This document shows, one piece after another, positions 32,269 to 40,161 of a DNA stretch of 47,269 bases. The notes below the pieces were generated by a model, which saw only the letters and a list, made by a program, of their open reading frames with translations, did no database searches and was not told the origin of the DNA. A program made the translations under genes and the position numbers. Position 1 is the stretch's first letter; every line of letters starts with the position of its first letter. Source of the stretch: a bacterium (GTDB taxonomy: Bacteria > Patescibacteriota > Minisyncoccia > Phycocordibacterales > CALRBL01); NCBI GenBank assembly GCA_027487075.1, contig JAIYEG010000010.1, positions 1 to 47,269 of the forward strand, read 5' to 3'.

Positions 32269-33014
32269 AGGTTTGCAGCTTTTTGGAAAGCAGTTAGGAC
32301 CTTATCTTTTACTTGGTGAAATTGCTCAGTTTTAAGAGACTGAAGACTCCGAGGATAAGGTAAAGGGTTCTCAATCGTCTCAAGAGTCTGTGTTGGCTTT
32401 TTTGATAAGACAACAATCTTATCAGCCAGATGAACTGCTTCCTCAATATTGTGAGTAATGAGAAGAATTGTAGGCTTAAATGTCAGATAGTATTTCTGCA
32501 AGTGTTCTCGCAAACGGAGATTGTTTTCATAATCCAAAGCAGAAAAAGGCTCATCAATAAAGAGTACATTGGGCTCAGTTATGAGTGCTCTCATGAAAGC
32601 AACAATTTGCTGCTGTCCGCCACTTAATTCGTAAGGATAGTGGTCCCAATTAATCTTAAACTCGAAAAGCTTTTGGAGCTTTTCTACTCTCTCCTTTATT
32701 TCTGATTTGGTCTTGCCTTGAATTTGAAGTGGCAATGCTACATTTTCAAAATTGGTTCGCCAAGGTAATAACGATTCACGATAATTTTGGAAGATATAAC
32801 TAAATTGAAAATGATTGAAGTTTTCAATGTGGTAATTGCCTCCGTCTTTAGGAATAATACCCGACAGGATATTTAGTAAAGTTGATTTGCCTGATCCGTT
32901 AGGTCCGAAGATTGCAGTTATTTTTCCTTCCTCAATATCAAGACTGAAGTCTTGAAAGACTTCAGTCTGATTAAATGACTTTCTTAGGTTATTAACTGCA
33001 ACGGCTTTTGTCAT
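32265..33014 (-). CDS. ABC transporter ATP-binding protein, nitrate/sulfonate/taurine type
   Basis: The 249 residues contain all ABC motifs: Walker A IFGPNGSGKSTLL (36-43 core), Q-loop YIFQNYRESLLPWRT, signature ELSGGQQQIVAFMRAL, Walker B VLFIDEPFSALD and the switch His in LLITHNIEEAVHLAD. The LLPWRTNFENVALPL segment is typical of SsuB/TauB. It overlaps both neighbours by one to four bases. Confidence 0.92.
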   Translation of the reverse strand: MTKAVAVNNLRKSFNQTEVFQDFSLDIEEGKITAIFGPNGSGKSTLLNILSGIIPKDGGNYHIENFNHFQFSYIFQNYRESLLPWRTNFENVALPLQIQGKTKSEIKERVEKLQKLFEFKINWDHYPYELSGGQQQIVAFMRALITEPNVLFIDEPFSALDYENNLRLREHLQKYYLTFKPTILLITHNIEEAVHLADKIVVLSKKPTQTLETIENPLPYPRSLQSLKTEQFHQVKDKVLTAFQKAANL

Positions 33015-34021
33015 TAGTTACTTGGAGAATAAATGAGTTGCTTAAAATCCATCTTTCCATTGACTACACCCCATTTCGTGAAGATGTCATAGAATTTTTG
33101 AGTTTCAGTTATGTCTTTCTCATCAAGCTCGTTATACATCTTGAATAAGAGAATTGGTGCTTTGGTGATTGTAGTGTCATCAAGCTGAGTGTAGCCTTTG
33201 AGATACTGCCTATCCGCATCAGGATTCTCTCGAATGTCCTTCATTGCTTTTGCAATAGCGTTCATTACTTTTTTTGTAGTATGTGGGTTCTCTTTAGCAA
33301 AATCTACTCGTATAATTCCTGCTCCTGCATAGAACGGATTAGCAATGTATGTAGCTGCTGCAAATGGCACGAGCTCCTGACCGATACGCTTTGCCTTAAC
33401 AACTGTAGGAACTGGCTCAATTATGAGTGCAGCATCAATGTCACCAGTAGCAAGAGCTTGAGCTTGGAGACCAAGAGCGATTTCAACAATCTTAACATCC
33501 TTGTCATATGTGAGATTGTTTTTATCAAGTATCTCACGAGCGATTGTCTGCCACTGAATAGTGCCAGCCATAATACCGAGCTTCTTTCCCTTCAAATCTT
33601 GAATGGTTTTAATAGGGCTATCTTTCTTTACGACAATGGCATCGTTCTGAACAGTTGAATCGTCCCCACCTGCCACTGCATAAATTTTGAGCTTACCTGG
33701 ATTTTTGAAGTCGGCAATTCCAGCAATACCTGTTGCCCCGCCTGGGTGAGCTAGATCAACTTGACCTTGCAAGAGAGCATCAATGATTTGATTAGGAGCT
33801 TCAAATTTAACAAGCTCAACATCCAGACCTTCATCCTTGAAATAACCTTTTTCAATAGCGACATATACAGGCAATCCTTGCACATTTGGCAGACTCGCAA
33901 TTTTTACCTTGGTCGCTTCTGTTGCCACATACTGCTTCACTTCATTATGGTTGGAATAAAACAGCGCACCCGCAAGGCAGAGTACGAAAATAATGCTATA
34001 GGTGATGGCTTTTTTGTTCAT
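33014..34021 (-). CDS. ABC transporter substrate-binding protein, NMT1/SsuA type
   Basis: I start at MNKKAITYSI (34021), which gives an N-terminal membrane anchor or signal peptide (~4-22); an upstream ATG at 34048 would add nine residues. The 335-residue product shows VKIASLPNVQGLPVYVAIEKGYFKDE split over ~38-65, FEAPNQIIDALLQGQVDLA, IQDLKGKKLGIMAG and a C-terminal lobe with IRVDFAKENPHTTKKVM. This is the NMT1/SsuA periplasmic-binding-like family for sulfonates, nitrate or pyrimidine precursors. No lipobox cysteine is evident, so it is probably held by an uncleaved helix. It is the first gene of the importer operon. Confidence 0.9.
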   Translation of the reverse strand: MNKKAITYSIIFVLCLAGALFYSNHNEVKQYVATEATKVKIASLPNVQGLPVYVAIEKGYFKDEGLDVELVKFEAPNQIIDALLQGQVDLAHPGGATGIAGIADFKNPGKLKIYAVAGGDDSTVQNDAIVVKKDSPIKTIQDLKGKKLGIMAGTIQWQTIAREILDKNNLTYDKDVKIVEIALGLQAQALATGDIDAALIIEPVPTVVKAKRIGQELVPFAAATYIANPFYAGAGIIRVDFAKENPHTTKKVMNAIAKAMKDIRENPDADRQYLKGYTQLDDTTITKAPILLFKMYNELDEKDITETQKFYDIFTKWGVVNGKMDFKQLIYSPSN

Positions 34022-34060
34022 ATGCTCTAGATTATTTATATCTAGCAATAATGTAAATAG

Positions 34061-34072
34061 TGTTGTACAACA
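34061..34072. promoter_or_regulatory. Palindromic operator between importer and TrmB-like regulator
   Basis: TGTTGTACAACA is a perfect 12-bp palindrome in the divergent intergenic region. On the minus strand it falls between TTGTCA and TACATT (18-base spacing), a plausible promoter for the importer, so binding would block it. It is the likely site of the TrmB-like protein (inference). Confidence 0.6.
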
Positions 34073-34107
34073 TTGACAACAATGGAGAAAAGGAGTACGC
34101 TGGGCCC

Positions 34108-34920
34108 ATGATTACCAAAAAACTCGCTGCGATCGGTCTCACTGAAGCCGAAACCGACACGTTTATTTTCCTGGTAGAAAATCCTGCACAGACGGCAGGA
34201 ACGATTGCCAAGAAAACAGGTATCTCGCGCCCTTCCCTTTATGGATATCTAAAGAATCTCCAAGAAAAAGGCTTGGTCACCCAGTCCCAGAAGGATCGTG
34301 TAAAGATATTCTCTGCGGCTGCAAAGGAGAAAGTTGACTTGATTTTTGATGGGCACATAAAGGAATTCTCGGAAGCAAAGAAAGCTGTCGAACAAGTCTT
34401 CAGTGAAATTCAGATGGGTAAAAAGCCCGTCTCAGGGCCACGGGTGCAGATATTCGAAGGAAGGAAGGAAATGCAGCACCTCACACGGGATCTTCTCCTC
34501 TACAGAAACATTACCTCTCAATCATATTGGCCAATCAAGTCCATGCTTGAAACTCTAGGTGACTCCTTTTTTAAGGAGTTTAACAAAGAAAGAGTTAAGA
34601 GAAATATTTATATAGATGCGATCTGGCCAGAAAAGCAGACCATTGATATGAAAAAGTTTCCATTCATGGGAGCCGGTGGTGATTTCCTAAGAGAAGTAAG
34701 AATTGCCCCAAAGGAAATTGATTTTTCTATGGGCTACTGGATTTACGAAAATAAAGTTTCTTTTGTTTCTTCACAAAAAAGCAATTTCGGCTTTATCATT
34801 GAAAACAAAGAATTTGCTGACATGATGGCCTCACAATTTAAAGTAATGTGGAAACTTTCCAAGAAGAAACCTGTTACTCAAGAGGAATCAGCGAAGTTGT
34901 TTAGAGAGATGCTGAACTAA
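34108..34920 (+). CDS. TrmB-family transcriptional regulator
   Basis: I start at MITKKLAAIGL (34108), not at the GTG at 34060 that overlaps the operator; a GGAG lies 12 bases upstream. In 270 residues the N-terminal TrmB HTH is clear (LTEAETDTFIFLVENPAQTAGTIAKK broken by the turn before TGISRPSLYGYLKNLQEKGLV). A C-terminal effector-like domain follows (FEGRKEMQHLTRDLL, IDAIWPEKQTIDM). TrmB-like proteins in archaea and some bacteria sense sugars or other small molecules and repress adjacent transporters. Divergent placement and the palindrome suggest it controls the importer. Confidence 0.85.
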   Translation: MITKKLAAIGLTEAETDTFIFLVENPAQTAGTIAKKTGISRPSLYGYLKNLQEKGLVTQSQKDRVKIFSAAAKEKVDLIFDGHIKEFSEAKKAVEQVFSEIQMGKKPVSGPRVQIFEGRKEMQHLTRDLLLYRNITSQSYWPIKSMLETLGDSFFKEFNKERVKRNIYIDAIWPEKQTIDMKKFPFMGAGGDFLREVRIAPKEIDFSMGYWIYENKVSFVSSQKSNFGFIIENKEFADMMASQFKVMWKLSKKKPVTQEESAKLFREMLN

Positions 34921-34938
34921 GCCTTTCTATATTTATAT

Positions 34939-34975
34939 GACCCTTCTCGGACTCCGAACCTGCCTCAACTTGGCT
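34939..34975. repeat. 37-bp direct repeat, copy 2, ending in tRNA-Gln 3' end
   Basis: 33 of 37 positions match 31388-31424. The copy covers the 3' CCA and the discriminator of the tRNA-Gln gene (34971-34974) plus its downstream flank, which contains TCGGAGTCCGA, an 11-base palindrome on the minus strand. The two copies bracket the importer-regulator block. Confidence 0.55.
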
Positions 34976-35044
34976 GGGGGACAGGGACTCGAACCCCGAT
35001 ACTAGCGACCAAAACGCTATGTCCTACCATTAGACGATCCCCCA
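34971..35044 (-). tRNA. trnQ: tRNA-Gln (UUG), with encoded CCA
   Basis: On the minus strand the 7-bp acceptor stem (TGGGGGA with TCCCCCA), D-loop (TAATGGTAGGAC), anticodon stem TAGCG/CGCTA around loop TTTTGGT (anticodon UUG) and T-arm with loop TTCGAGT all fold. Discriminator G and a genomic CCA are present. The first base pair U-A is usual for tRNA-Gln. The 3' end overlaps a repeat that recurs at 31388, marking it as a possible integration site. Confidence 0.95.
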
Positions 35045-35211
35045 ATTATTGTTTTATTTACATATACCACGTACCCACCCAGCTATCATGCAGAGCTTTG
35101 TAGTGCTCTGCCTCACGAATATGCGGAGATTTCCATTATACATATTTCCGATATTTTTTCTATTTGTCATTTCCCTTCAGTATGCTAGTTTTCTACTGAA
35201 ACATATCACCT

Positions 35212-35547
35212 ATGAAGCTCTACATCGTTACCACGTTCACCACCCACACAACCGCCTCACTCCCCCTCTCGGCGACACGACTCACCACCGAGGATCCAAA
35301 GAAAGCAGCAGCAACGGTTCAGGAACTCGCTTCCTCCCCAGAGGAAATGGAATTCACCTATCTGATCGTCGTGAAATCTGTTCACAAGGGCTTGTCATAC
35401 GGACAGGAAGGTCCTCCGCTTCTTCTTCAGGTGAGCAAAAGTGGAGAAGGTCTCGAAGAACCGGAACTCACATTCAACTTCAAAGACGAAGGGTTCCGCC
35501 AACAGGCTGAGGGCATCATCGACATCCCCACTCCAGCCACCGCCTGA
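35212..35547 (+). CDS. Small protein of unknown function
   Basis: 111 residues without recognised domains: LYIVTTFTTHTTASLPLSAT, then a helical EDPKKAAATVQELASSPEEM, FTYLIVVKSVHKGLSYGQEG and a beta-rich end. No Shine-Dalgarno is visible. An inverted repeat TTCAGTA/TACTGAA (about 35177-35201) lies just upstream and could be an operator. A terminator follows 25 bases after the stop, supporting a real gene. The 167-base gap upstream holds only a GCAGAGC/GCTCTGC hairpin near 35091. Confidence 0.6.
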   Translation: MKLYIVTTFTTHTTASLPLSATRLTTEDPKKAAATVQELASSPEEMEFTYLIVVKSVHKGLSYGQEGPPLLLQVSKSGEGLEEPELTFNFKDEGFRQQAEGIIDIPTPATA

Positions 35548-35572
35548 CCCACACCACGCACGTTCGTCGTGC

Positions 35573-35600
35573 ACACCGCCCACACAAGGCGGTGTTTTTT
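35573..35600 (+). terminator. Terminator after the 35212 gene
   Basis: ACACCGCC (35573-35580) pairs with GGCGGTGT (35588-35595), loop CACACAA, followed by TTTTTTGTT. Confidence 0.85.
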
Positions 35601-35601
35601 G

Positions 35602-36633
35602 TTACTTCCCCGCCACCTCAATCGCCGCCACCTCAAGCAAGACTTCAGGCACCGGTGATGCTTTCATGCGTGCATACGCATCGAGTAGCGTAAGAAGTGT
35701 GGTTGATGACACCGCAGCTGGCTTTGCCGCTACGATACGCGACAACGTCTCGAACGTATGTTCGCCAAGCTCAGACTGAAATCCTGCTACAGATTCTTTT
35801 GAAATCGTGAGGAGAAGCAATGCGCGGAATCGCTCGAGTATGAGCTCACTCGCCTTGATGATATCAACTCCCTTTTCTAAAAGCGCACGCACCGCTCCAA
35901 GTGCTTTCTCCACATCTTTGGTGGCAACACCTTCAACATATGAAAGAATGATTGCTTCATCAGGTGCACCCAAGATTGCTTCGGCTTCCGCACGGGTAAT
36001 GGTCTTGTCAGCGCTTGCTCCGATGATCTTCTCGAGGGTTCCGTATGCATCACGAAACGCTCCGTCACCAAAGAGCGCGATGAGCTCTGACACTCCTTCT
36101 TCCATCTTCACCTTCTCTGCTTTCGCTGCTTTCTCGATGACCGCACGCAAAATAGCGCGCGTCGGCTTCTTAAACAAAAACGTCTGACAACGCGACAGAA
36201 TGGTCTCAGGTACTTTCTCGATTTCGGTCGTAGCAAGAATGAAGATGACATGTGCAGGCGGCTCTTCAAGTGTTTTCAAGAACGCATTCCACGCAGACTT
36301 CGAGAGCATATGCACTTCGTCCAAGATATAGATTTTGTACGGCGAGCGAAATGGGAGAGTGAACACGGCCTCATTGAGTTCTTTAATGTGTTCGACACTG
36401 GTGTGTGAAGCGGCGTCAATTTCGGTGATGTCCTCATCGGCAGTGCCAAGTGCTTTTGCAAAAATACGCGCAAGCGACGTCTTCCCGGTACCACGTGATC
36501 CTGAAAAAAGGTATGCGTGAGAGATAGCATTCGCTTCGATGGCACCCTGCAACGCTTTGACCACATGCTCTTGTCCTACCACATCAGCAAACGTCTGGGG
36601 GCGATACTTTCGGTAGAGGGATTGGTATGACAT
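35602..36633 (-). CDS. dnaX: DNA polymerase III gamma subunit-like clamp loader ATPase, lacking the zinc module
   Basis: From the ATG at 36633 the 343-residue product is a DnaX AAA+ protein: YRKYRPQTFADVVGQEHVV, Walker A GSRGTGKT at 45-52, Walker B IYILDEVHMLS, sensor/Arg-finger SRCQTFLF and the helical collar domain. In usual DnaX a four-cysteine zinc module sits between AKAL and EIDAAS; here AKALGTADEDITEIDAAS shows it has been lost. The tau C-terminal extension is also absent. A minus-strand TATAAT (36642-36647) only nine bases before the ATG suggests a near-leaderless message. It loads the sliding clamp during replication. Confidence 0.93.
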   Translation of the reverse strand: MSYQSLYRKYRPQTFADVVGQEHVVKALQGAIEANAISHAYLFSGSRGTGKTSLARIFAKALGTADEDITEIDAASHTSVEHIKELNEAVFTLPFRSPYKIYILDEVHMLSKSAWNAFLKTLEEPPAHVIFILATTEIEKVPETILSRCQTFLFKKPTRAILRAVIEKAAKAEKVKMEEGVSELIALFGDGAFRDAYGTLEKIIGASADKTITRAEAEAILGAPDEAIILSYVEGVATKDVEKALGAVRALLEKGVDIIKASELILERFRALLLLTISKESVAGFQSELGEHTFETLSRIVAAKPAAVSSTTLLTLLDAYARMKASPVPEVLLEVAAIEVAGK

Positions 36634-36733
36634 ATGCAAGGATTATAACGCAAAAGCGGCACTCAAAAAAGCATACAAAAAAGGACGCCACGCACGAATG
36701 CATGACGTCCTGTGACACGAAGAAACGAAGCTA

Positions 36734-37675
36734 CTACGCAAACATTTCTACATGATATCCCTGAACGTTGCCAGAGACGTTGTCCAGCATCTCTGCCTTC
36801 TTTGGGACAGCCGGCGGCCCTTTGGCAAGAAACCGTGTAAACCAGTCCCGCCCCTTAAAGAGTAGCAGGGGTTGGAATTCCAAGGGAACCCTCCCAGCCA
36901 ACTCAGCGTATCTCTTCTTGGCTTTGGACGTCCAACCATTCTTGTCCGCCATGTAAGCGGCATGAACAGCGCGGAAATCCTTGGCTTTGAGAATACACTT
37001 TCCCTTGAGAGGGAGCCCCGAGCAATAGCGGAAGATAAGGTTGTTGGTCACCTCATCCGCTAGCAGTGGGATCGAGCGACCCCCCTCTGCAGTCTCCATT
37101 TGCTGGCGATTAATTTGCAACCATCCTTCGACGGATTGCACCACCACGAATTGAATGAACCAGCGAGCCAGCTCAGATTCCTGACGATTTTTTTTTCGCA
37201 CATCGAGAGCTGACAGCATCATGTTGTATCCATTCCATTTCAAGGGACGACCCTCATCACGCCCCATGGCATATGTGAGAAGATATTCTCTTGCGGACGC
37301 AAACTTCACCCCTTCTGTAGATTCAATTTGCGCCAGATCAGAAGTATCGGCGATTTCCTTTACCAACTGGATCACCCCGCCAATAGGAGTCTTGAGGCCG
37401 TTACGGACGACAAATTCCGCCCATGCTTCGGGATCCTCCTTGCCTTTAGTCGAATGAACGACTGCGAGTGAGAGGATACCAAGAGTGATGTCGAGTGCCT
37501 TGCGGACAGACTCGATGTTCTTGAAGCCAACGAATTTCTTCGCCGACTCGACAACCAGATCCTGAAGCTCCTCGCACAGACTCATCTCGCGGTCAGGTGC
37601 GACCCTTCCCGTTTTAAAAGCGTGTGCGAGAGCGATGGTGATCGGATGCCTGTTATCAATCGTTGCAATAATCAT
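36734..37675 (-). CDS. Last gene of the J-domain operon, unrecognised
   Basis: I start at MIIATIDNRHP (37675), which has an AAAGGA eight bases upstream; the ATG-like start at 37708 lacks one. The 313-residue product is soluble, mixed alpha/beta: LCEELQDLVVESAKKF, SVRKALDITLGILSLAVVHS, WFIQFVVVQSVEGWLQINRQ, FRAVHAAYMADKNGWTSKAK. No family recognised. It lies 69 bases downstream of the 239-residue gene, in the same direction. A regulatory gap of that size may hold a second signal, but none is clear. Confidence 0.72.
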   Translation of the reverse strand: MIIATIDNRHPITIALAHAFKTGRVAPDREMSLCEELQDLVVESAKKFVGFKNIESVRKALDITLGILSLAVVHSTKGKEDPEAWAEFVVRNGLKTPIGGVIQLVKEIADTSDLAQIESTEGVKFASAREYLLTYAMGRDEGRPLKWNGYNMMLSALDVRKKNRQESELARWFIQFVVVQSVEGWLQINRQQMETAEGGRSIPLLADEVTNNLIFRYCSGLPLKGKCILKAKDFRAVHAAYMADKNGWTSKAKKRYAELAGRVPLEFQPLLLFKGRDWFTRFLAKGPPAVPKKAEMLDNVSGNVQGYHVEMFA

Positions 37676-37744
37676 CAATAGATTCCTTTCGGATAAAAGT
37701 TGCCCCATCCACGCGGCGTGCGCATGGATGGGGCGGGTTGAGGT

Positions 37745-38464
37745 TTAGACGTCCGAGAAGACTTCCGCCTTCGCTTCTGCCGGTTTCTCTTGGCCGACAT
37801 GCTTCGCCGCCATCCGAGACATGGTTTTCAGAGTGCGGGTGATGAAACGCCGTGACGGGTGGTCCTTGCCGCTCTCGGAGTCGAAGTCCCTCGGGTAGAG
37901 GGCCATGATTTCCTTTTTGAGCGAGAGGAGTCCGTGACGATCGATATGCTCGATCTCGACGTAAAGCTCCTGCCACGTTCCCTTTTCTGCCATACCGATG
38001 TCGAGGACATCATCTTCGAGAAACTCGGGACAGCCGACTTCGTCGACTGCGACCAAGATGAGCACGTCCTTGCCGAGAGGATCAGCAAGGAGAGCGTTCA
38101 TCAAGGAGTGGCGGTGGCCTTCGTCTCCGGTCAAAATGACGGAGAAGACGAAGTCCGCGACTTCTTGGGACATCTGACTCACCATATCGCCGCGAATGTT
38201 TCCTTCGAGACGTCCCCAACGTGCTCCGAAGCGCTCGAGAGCGCCAAGGAACTGTTCAGGGGTGACGAAGTGACCGGCGATCGAAGGCTTGGTGTAATCG
38301 CCTTCGCCTACGATAGCTGCCACTTCACCAGGCAGAAGTGCCTGTACGATGAGCGCCAACTGCTCGTCTCCGGCTTGATGGCCGATTACGGTGAGTTGAT
38401 TCTCTGCGGCCAACGGGCCGGATTGCTGCAGGGTCTGGCGGATCGCCAGTGCGGTGTCGTTCAT
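37745..38464 (-). CDS. Third gene of the J-domain operon, unrecognised
   Basis: Start taken at MNDTALAIRQTLQQ (38464), just after the previous stop; the GTG upstream would overlap the neighbouring gene. The 239-residue protein is acidic and has VIGHQAGDEQLALIVQALLP, DMVSQMSQEVADFVFSVILT, DVLILVAVDEVGCPEF and a C-terminal basic helix, SRRFITRTLKTMSRMAAKHV. No family recognised. The 13-base gap to the upstream gene supports co-transcription. Confidence 0.72.
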   Translation of the reverse strand: MNDTALAIRQTLQQSGPLAAENQLTVIGHQAGDEQLALIVQALLPGEVAAIVGEGDYTKPSIAGHFVTPEQFLGALERFGARWGRLEGNIRGDMVSQMSQEVADFVFSVILTGDEGHRHSLMNALLADPLGKDVLILVAVDEVGCPEFLEDDVLDIGMAEKGTWQELYVEIEHIDRHGLLSLKKEIMALYPRDFDSESGKDHPSRRFITRTLKTMSRMAAKHVGQEKPAEAKAEVFSDV

Positions 38465-38477
38465 AGTATTTCTTGGG

Positions 38478-38888
38478 TTACAGTCGGTTGATGATCGCTT
38501 TCTTCTTGCTCGCGAGGAAGCAGAGCGCGACGATCGCACACAGAGCTTCCGGATCCTTTTCCAGAAGATGGTCCCACGCGGGGCGAGCGCTGTCGGCGAG
38601 CTTCAATGCTTTCTTCGCCCGAATTGCTTCGAGCGCTTTGGCGGAGCTTGCCTTGGCGAGCGCGTTGACTTCCGGGCAGTCCGTGAATTGGAACTTGCCG
38701 AGGAAACCGATCGCGCCGTACATCGGATATTCCCGCAGTATACCATCCATTTGTGGAATCTGCGCGAGAACCTGGTCGCGATGCTCTTTGAGCGCCGCCT
38801 TACCTTGATCTTCAGTCCTGCGAGTGAAGAAGCTGTCGACCTGTTCGCCGAGTTCGGCAAACTGGCCCTTGAGTTGGATTTCGTCCAC
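38478..38888 (-). CDS. Second gene of the J-domain operon, unrecognised helical protein
   Basis: The 136-residue product is mostly helical: MDEIQLKGQFAELGEQVDSF, AALKEHRDQVLAQIPQMDGI, a central YGAIGFLGKFQF, then ALAKASSAKALEAIRAKKAL and a hydrophobic CAIVALCFLASKKKAII tail. No catalytic motif is visible. It lies 21 bases after the J-domain gene. A role as substrate or adaptor of the J protein is only an inference from context. Confidence 0.7.
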   Translation of the reverse strand: MDEIQLKGQFAELGEQVDSFFTRRTEDQGKAALKEHRDQVLAQIPQMDGILREYPMYGAIGFLGKFQFTDCPEVNALAKASSAKALEAIRAKKALKLADSARPAWDHLLEKDPEALCAIVALCFLASKKKAIINRL

Positions 38889-38909
38889 GTTGTCTTTCTT
38901 GTTAGGGTT

Positions 38910-39203
38910 TCAGGATTGTTGGTGGAATTGGGTGAAGTATTCGTCGACGACGCTTTTAGCGTCTGCATCGAGGTTTGTGACAAGCGCTTTACTTTGCGCT
39001 TCGTCATAGGCCTGGCGTTTGGAAGGATTGCCCAATGTTTCGTAGGCTTCGTTGATCTCCTTGAACTTAATCTCGGAAATCGCCTTATCCTTCGCCACGT
39101 CAGGGTGATGTTCGCGGGCGAGCTTTTTGAAGGCCGCCTTTATCTCATCCCCAGATGCGTGTCTTGGAACACCCAAAGTGGTGTAGTAGTCTTTTTTGTT
39201 CAT
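38910..39203 (-). CDS. Short J-domain protein
   Basis: In 97 residues almost the whole protein is a J domain: [21 protein letters not shown], the HPD tripeptide in [11 protein letters not shown], and [21 protein letters not shown]. The Gly/Phe region, zinc fingers and client-binding domains of DnaJ are missing, so it would act as a specialised co-chaperone that stimulates DnaK. It is the first gene of a four-gene operon with a consensus promoter. Confidence 0.93.
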   Translation of the reverse strand: MNKKDYYTTLGVPRHASGDEIKAAFKKLAREHHPDVAKDKAISEIKFKEINEAYETLGNPSKRQAYDEAQSKALVTNLDADAKSVVDEYFTQFHQQS

Positions 39204-39231
39204 GTCAAAAATCTGTACTTATTTCTGCCAA

Positions 39232-39260
39232 TTTATAGCAAATAAAATGAATTTTGTCAA
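39232..39260 (-). promoter_or_regulatory. Strong promoter of the J-domain operon
   Basis: Minus-strand TTGACA (39255-39260), 17-base spacer, TATAAA (39232-39237). Both boxes are consensus or one base off. No heat-shock (CIRCE-type) repeat was seen nearby. Confidence 0.75.
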
Positions 39261-39264
39261 GAAG

Positions 39265-39292
39265 AAAGGCAATGTCTTTCAACATTGCCTTT
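39265..39292. terminator. Terminator hairpin between the DUF5069 gene and J-domain promoter
   Basis: AAAGGCAATG (39265-39274) pairs perfectly with CATTGCCTTT (39283-39292), loop of 8. On the minus strand it is followed by CTTCTT and serves the DUF5069 gene; the plus side has TTATTTT. Confidence 0.75.
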
Positions 39293-39306
39293 TATTTTAA
39301 AACAAT

Positions 39307-39741
39307 CTAGTACGACACCCGATCATCCTCATCGAGATAGTCGAAGAGATAGGTCTTCTCAGGATCGAGACCGAGGCGAGTACATTCACCGTCAAACCAT
39401 GCTTTCTTGCCGGCATCTTCGTGGTTGTGGTAGTCAGTCTTCATCACTGATGCTGTCCATGCAGCAATTTCTTCGTTGGTCTTTGGGGTACCCGTCTCAT
39501 TGAGAAATGCAAGCAATTCTTCATCACTTGCCCCCTCTGCTGCTTTTGCTTTGAATGCTTCTGCGTCAGTTCCCTTGAATCCGAAAATCATCTGATCGAG
39601 CGGACAATTAAAATGGTATTCGCCATTGGTACCTGCGATGGTGGCGCGACACTTGTCGATCGTGCGTGCGAGAATCGCATAGCTTCCCATGATGTCTTTT
39701 GGAGATCGAGGAGCTTCTTTTGTGAGGTCTTTTGATTGCAT
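39307..39741 (-). CDS. DUF5069-like protein
   Basis: I start at MQSKDLTKEAPRSPKD (39741), as the longer frame adds an unlikely N-terminus. The 144 residues match DUF5069: DLTKEAPRSPKDIMGSYAIL, ARTIDKCRATIAGTNGEYHF, CPLDQMIFGFKGTDAEAF and SDEELLAFL. DUF5069 proteins are small cytoplasmic proteins of unknown function. A terminator follows and the gene stands alone. Confidence 0.85.
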   Translation of the reverse strand: MQSKDLTKEAPRSPKDIMGSYAILARTIDKCRATIAGTNGEYHFNCPLDQMIFGFKGTDAEAFKAKAAEGASDEELLAFLNETGTPKTNEEIAAWTASVMKTDYHNHEDAGKKAWFDGECTRLGLDPEKTYLFDYLDEDDRVSY

Positions 39742-39830
39742 ATGTGTATATAAATTATGTGCGAATAATAAAACTACCAACACCGAGTGTGGGTAGTATA
39801 CATGACGGATGATGAAGTGGGAATGAACAT

Positions 39831-39867
39831 AAAAAAGCCGGCCGCCCCTCCGAAGAGGGACGACCGG
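39831..39867 (-). terminator. Very stable terminator with UUCG loop after the small 39910 gene
   Basis: On the minus strand a 13-bp stem with two or three G-U pairs (39855-39867 with 39838-39850) is closed by a TTCG tetraloop and followed by CTTTTTT. It is 42 bases past the stop of the 60-codon gene, beyond which no other minus-strand gene needs it. Confidence 0.9.
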
Positions 39868-39909
39868 GGTCCGAGCCTGACCGCTGTCGCTGGTCAGGAA
39901 ACTGAGGCG

Positions 39910-40092
39910 CTAGCCCGCCGACGGGATGCTGCCGGGGCGCGACGTGCGGCCGATCACGGTGCACATGGAGGACTGGCTGTCGCCGCCGGAGGCGTTGTGA
40001 TAGCGGCGGGCGTGGCCGGTGCCGAAGGTGATGAACGTGACTTTGGAGCTATTGCTGTTGAATTGCGTGCGGTTGACACACATAGGCTGCAT
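39910..40092 (-). CDS. Strongly expressed 60-residue protein of unknown function
   Basis: A 60-codon frame starting at the ATG at 40092 has AAGGA nine bases upstream, a consensus promoter 70-97 bases upstream and a UUCG terminator downstream. The product (MQPMCVNRTQFNSNSSKVTF, then GTGHARRYHNASGGDSQSSM, ending RPGSIPSAG) is polar, Ser/Asn/Gly-rich and has two cysteines. It has no signal peptide. No family recognised. The complete transcription unit argues for a real small protein, although a structured RNA with this frame is possible. Confidence 0.6.
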   Translation of the reverse strand: MQPMCVNRTQFNSNSSKVTFITFGTGHARRYHNASGGDSQSSMCTVIGRTSRPGSIPSAG

Positions 40093-40161
40093 TCCTTTCT
40101 TTGGTTTGTTGTTTGATTCAACGGGACTGCAAGCCGTAGCTGCTGTCCTGTCTTGATAAGG

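Noticed and set aside
37859-38491. Long plus-strand open frame of 210 codons, and another of 263 codons at 38454-39245
   Set aside because: Both lie antisense to the J-domain operon, which has a DnaJ homologue, a consensus promoter and ribosome sites on the minus strand. The open frames are a by-product of its GC-rich codon use.
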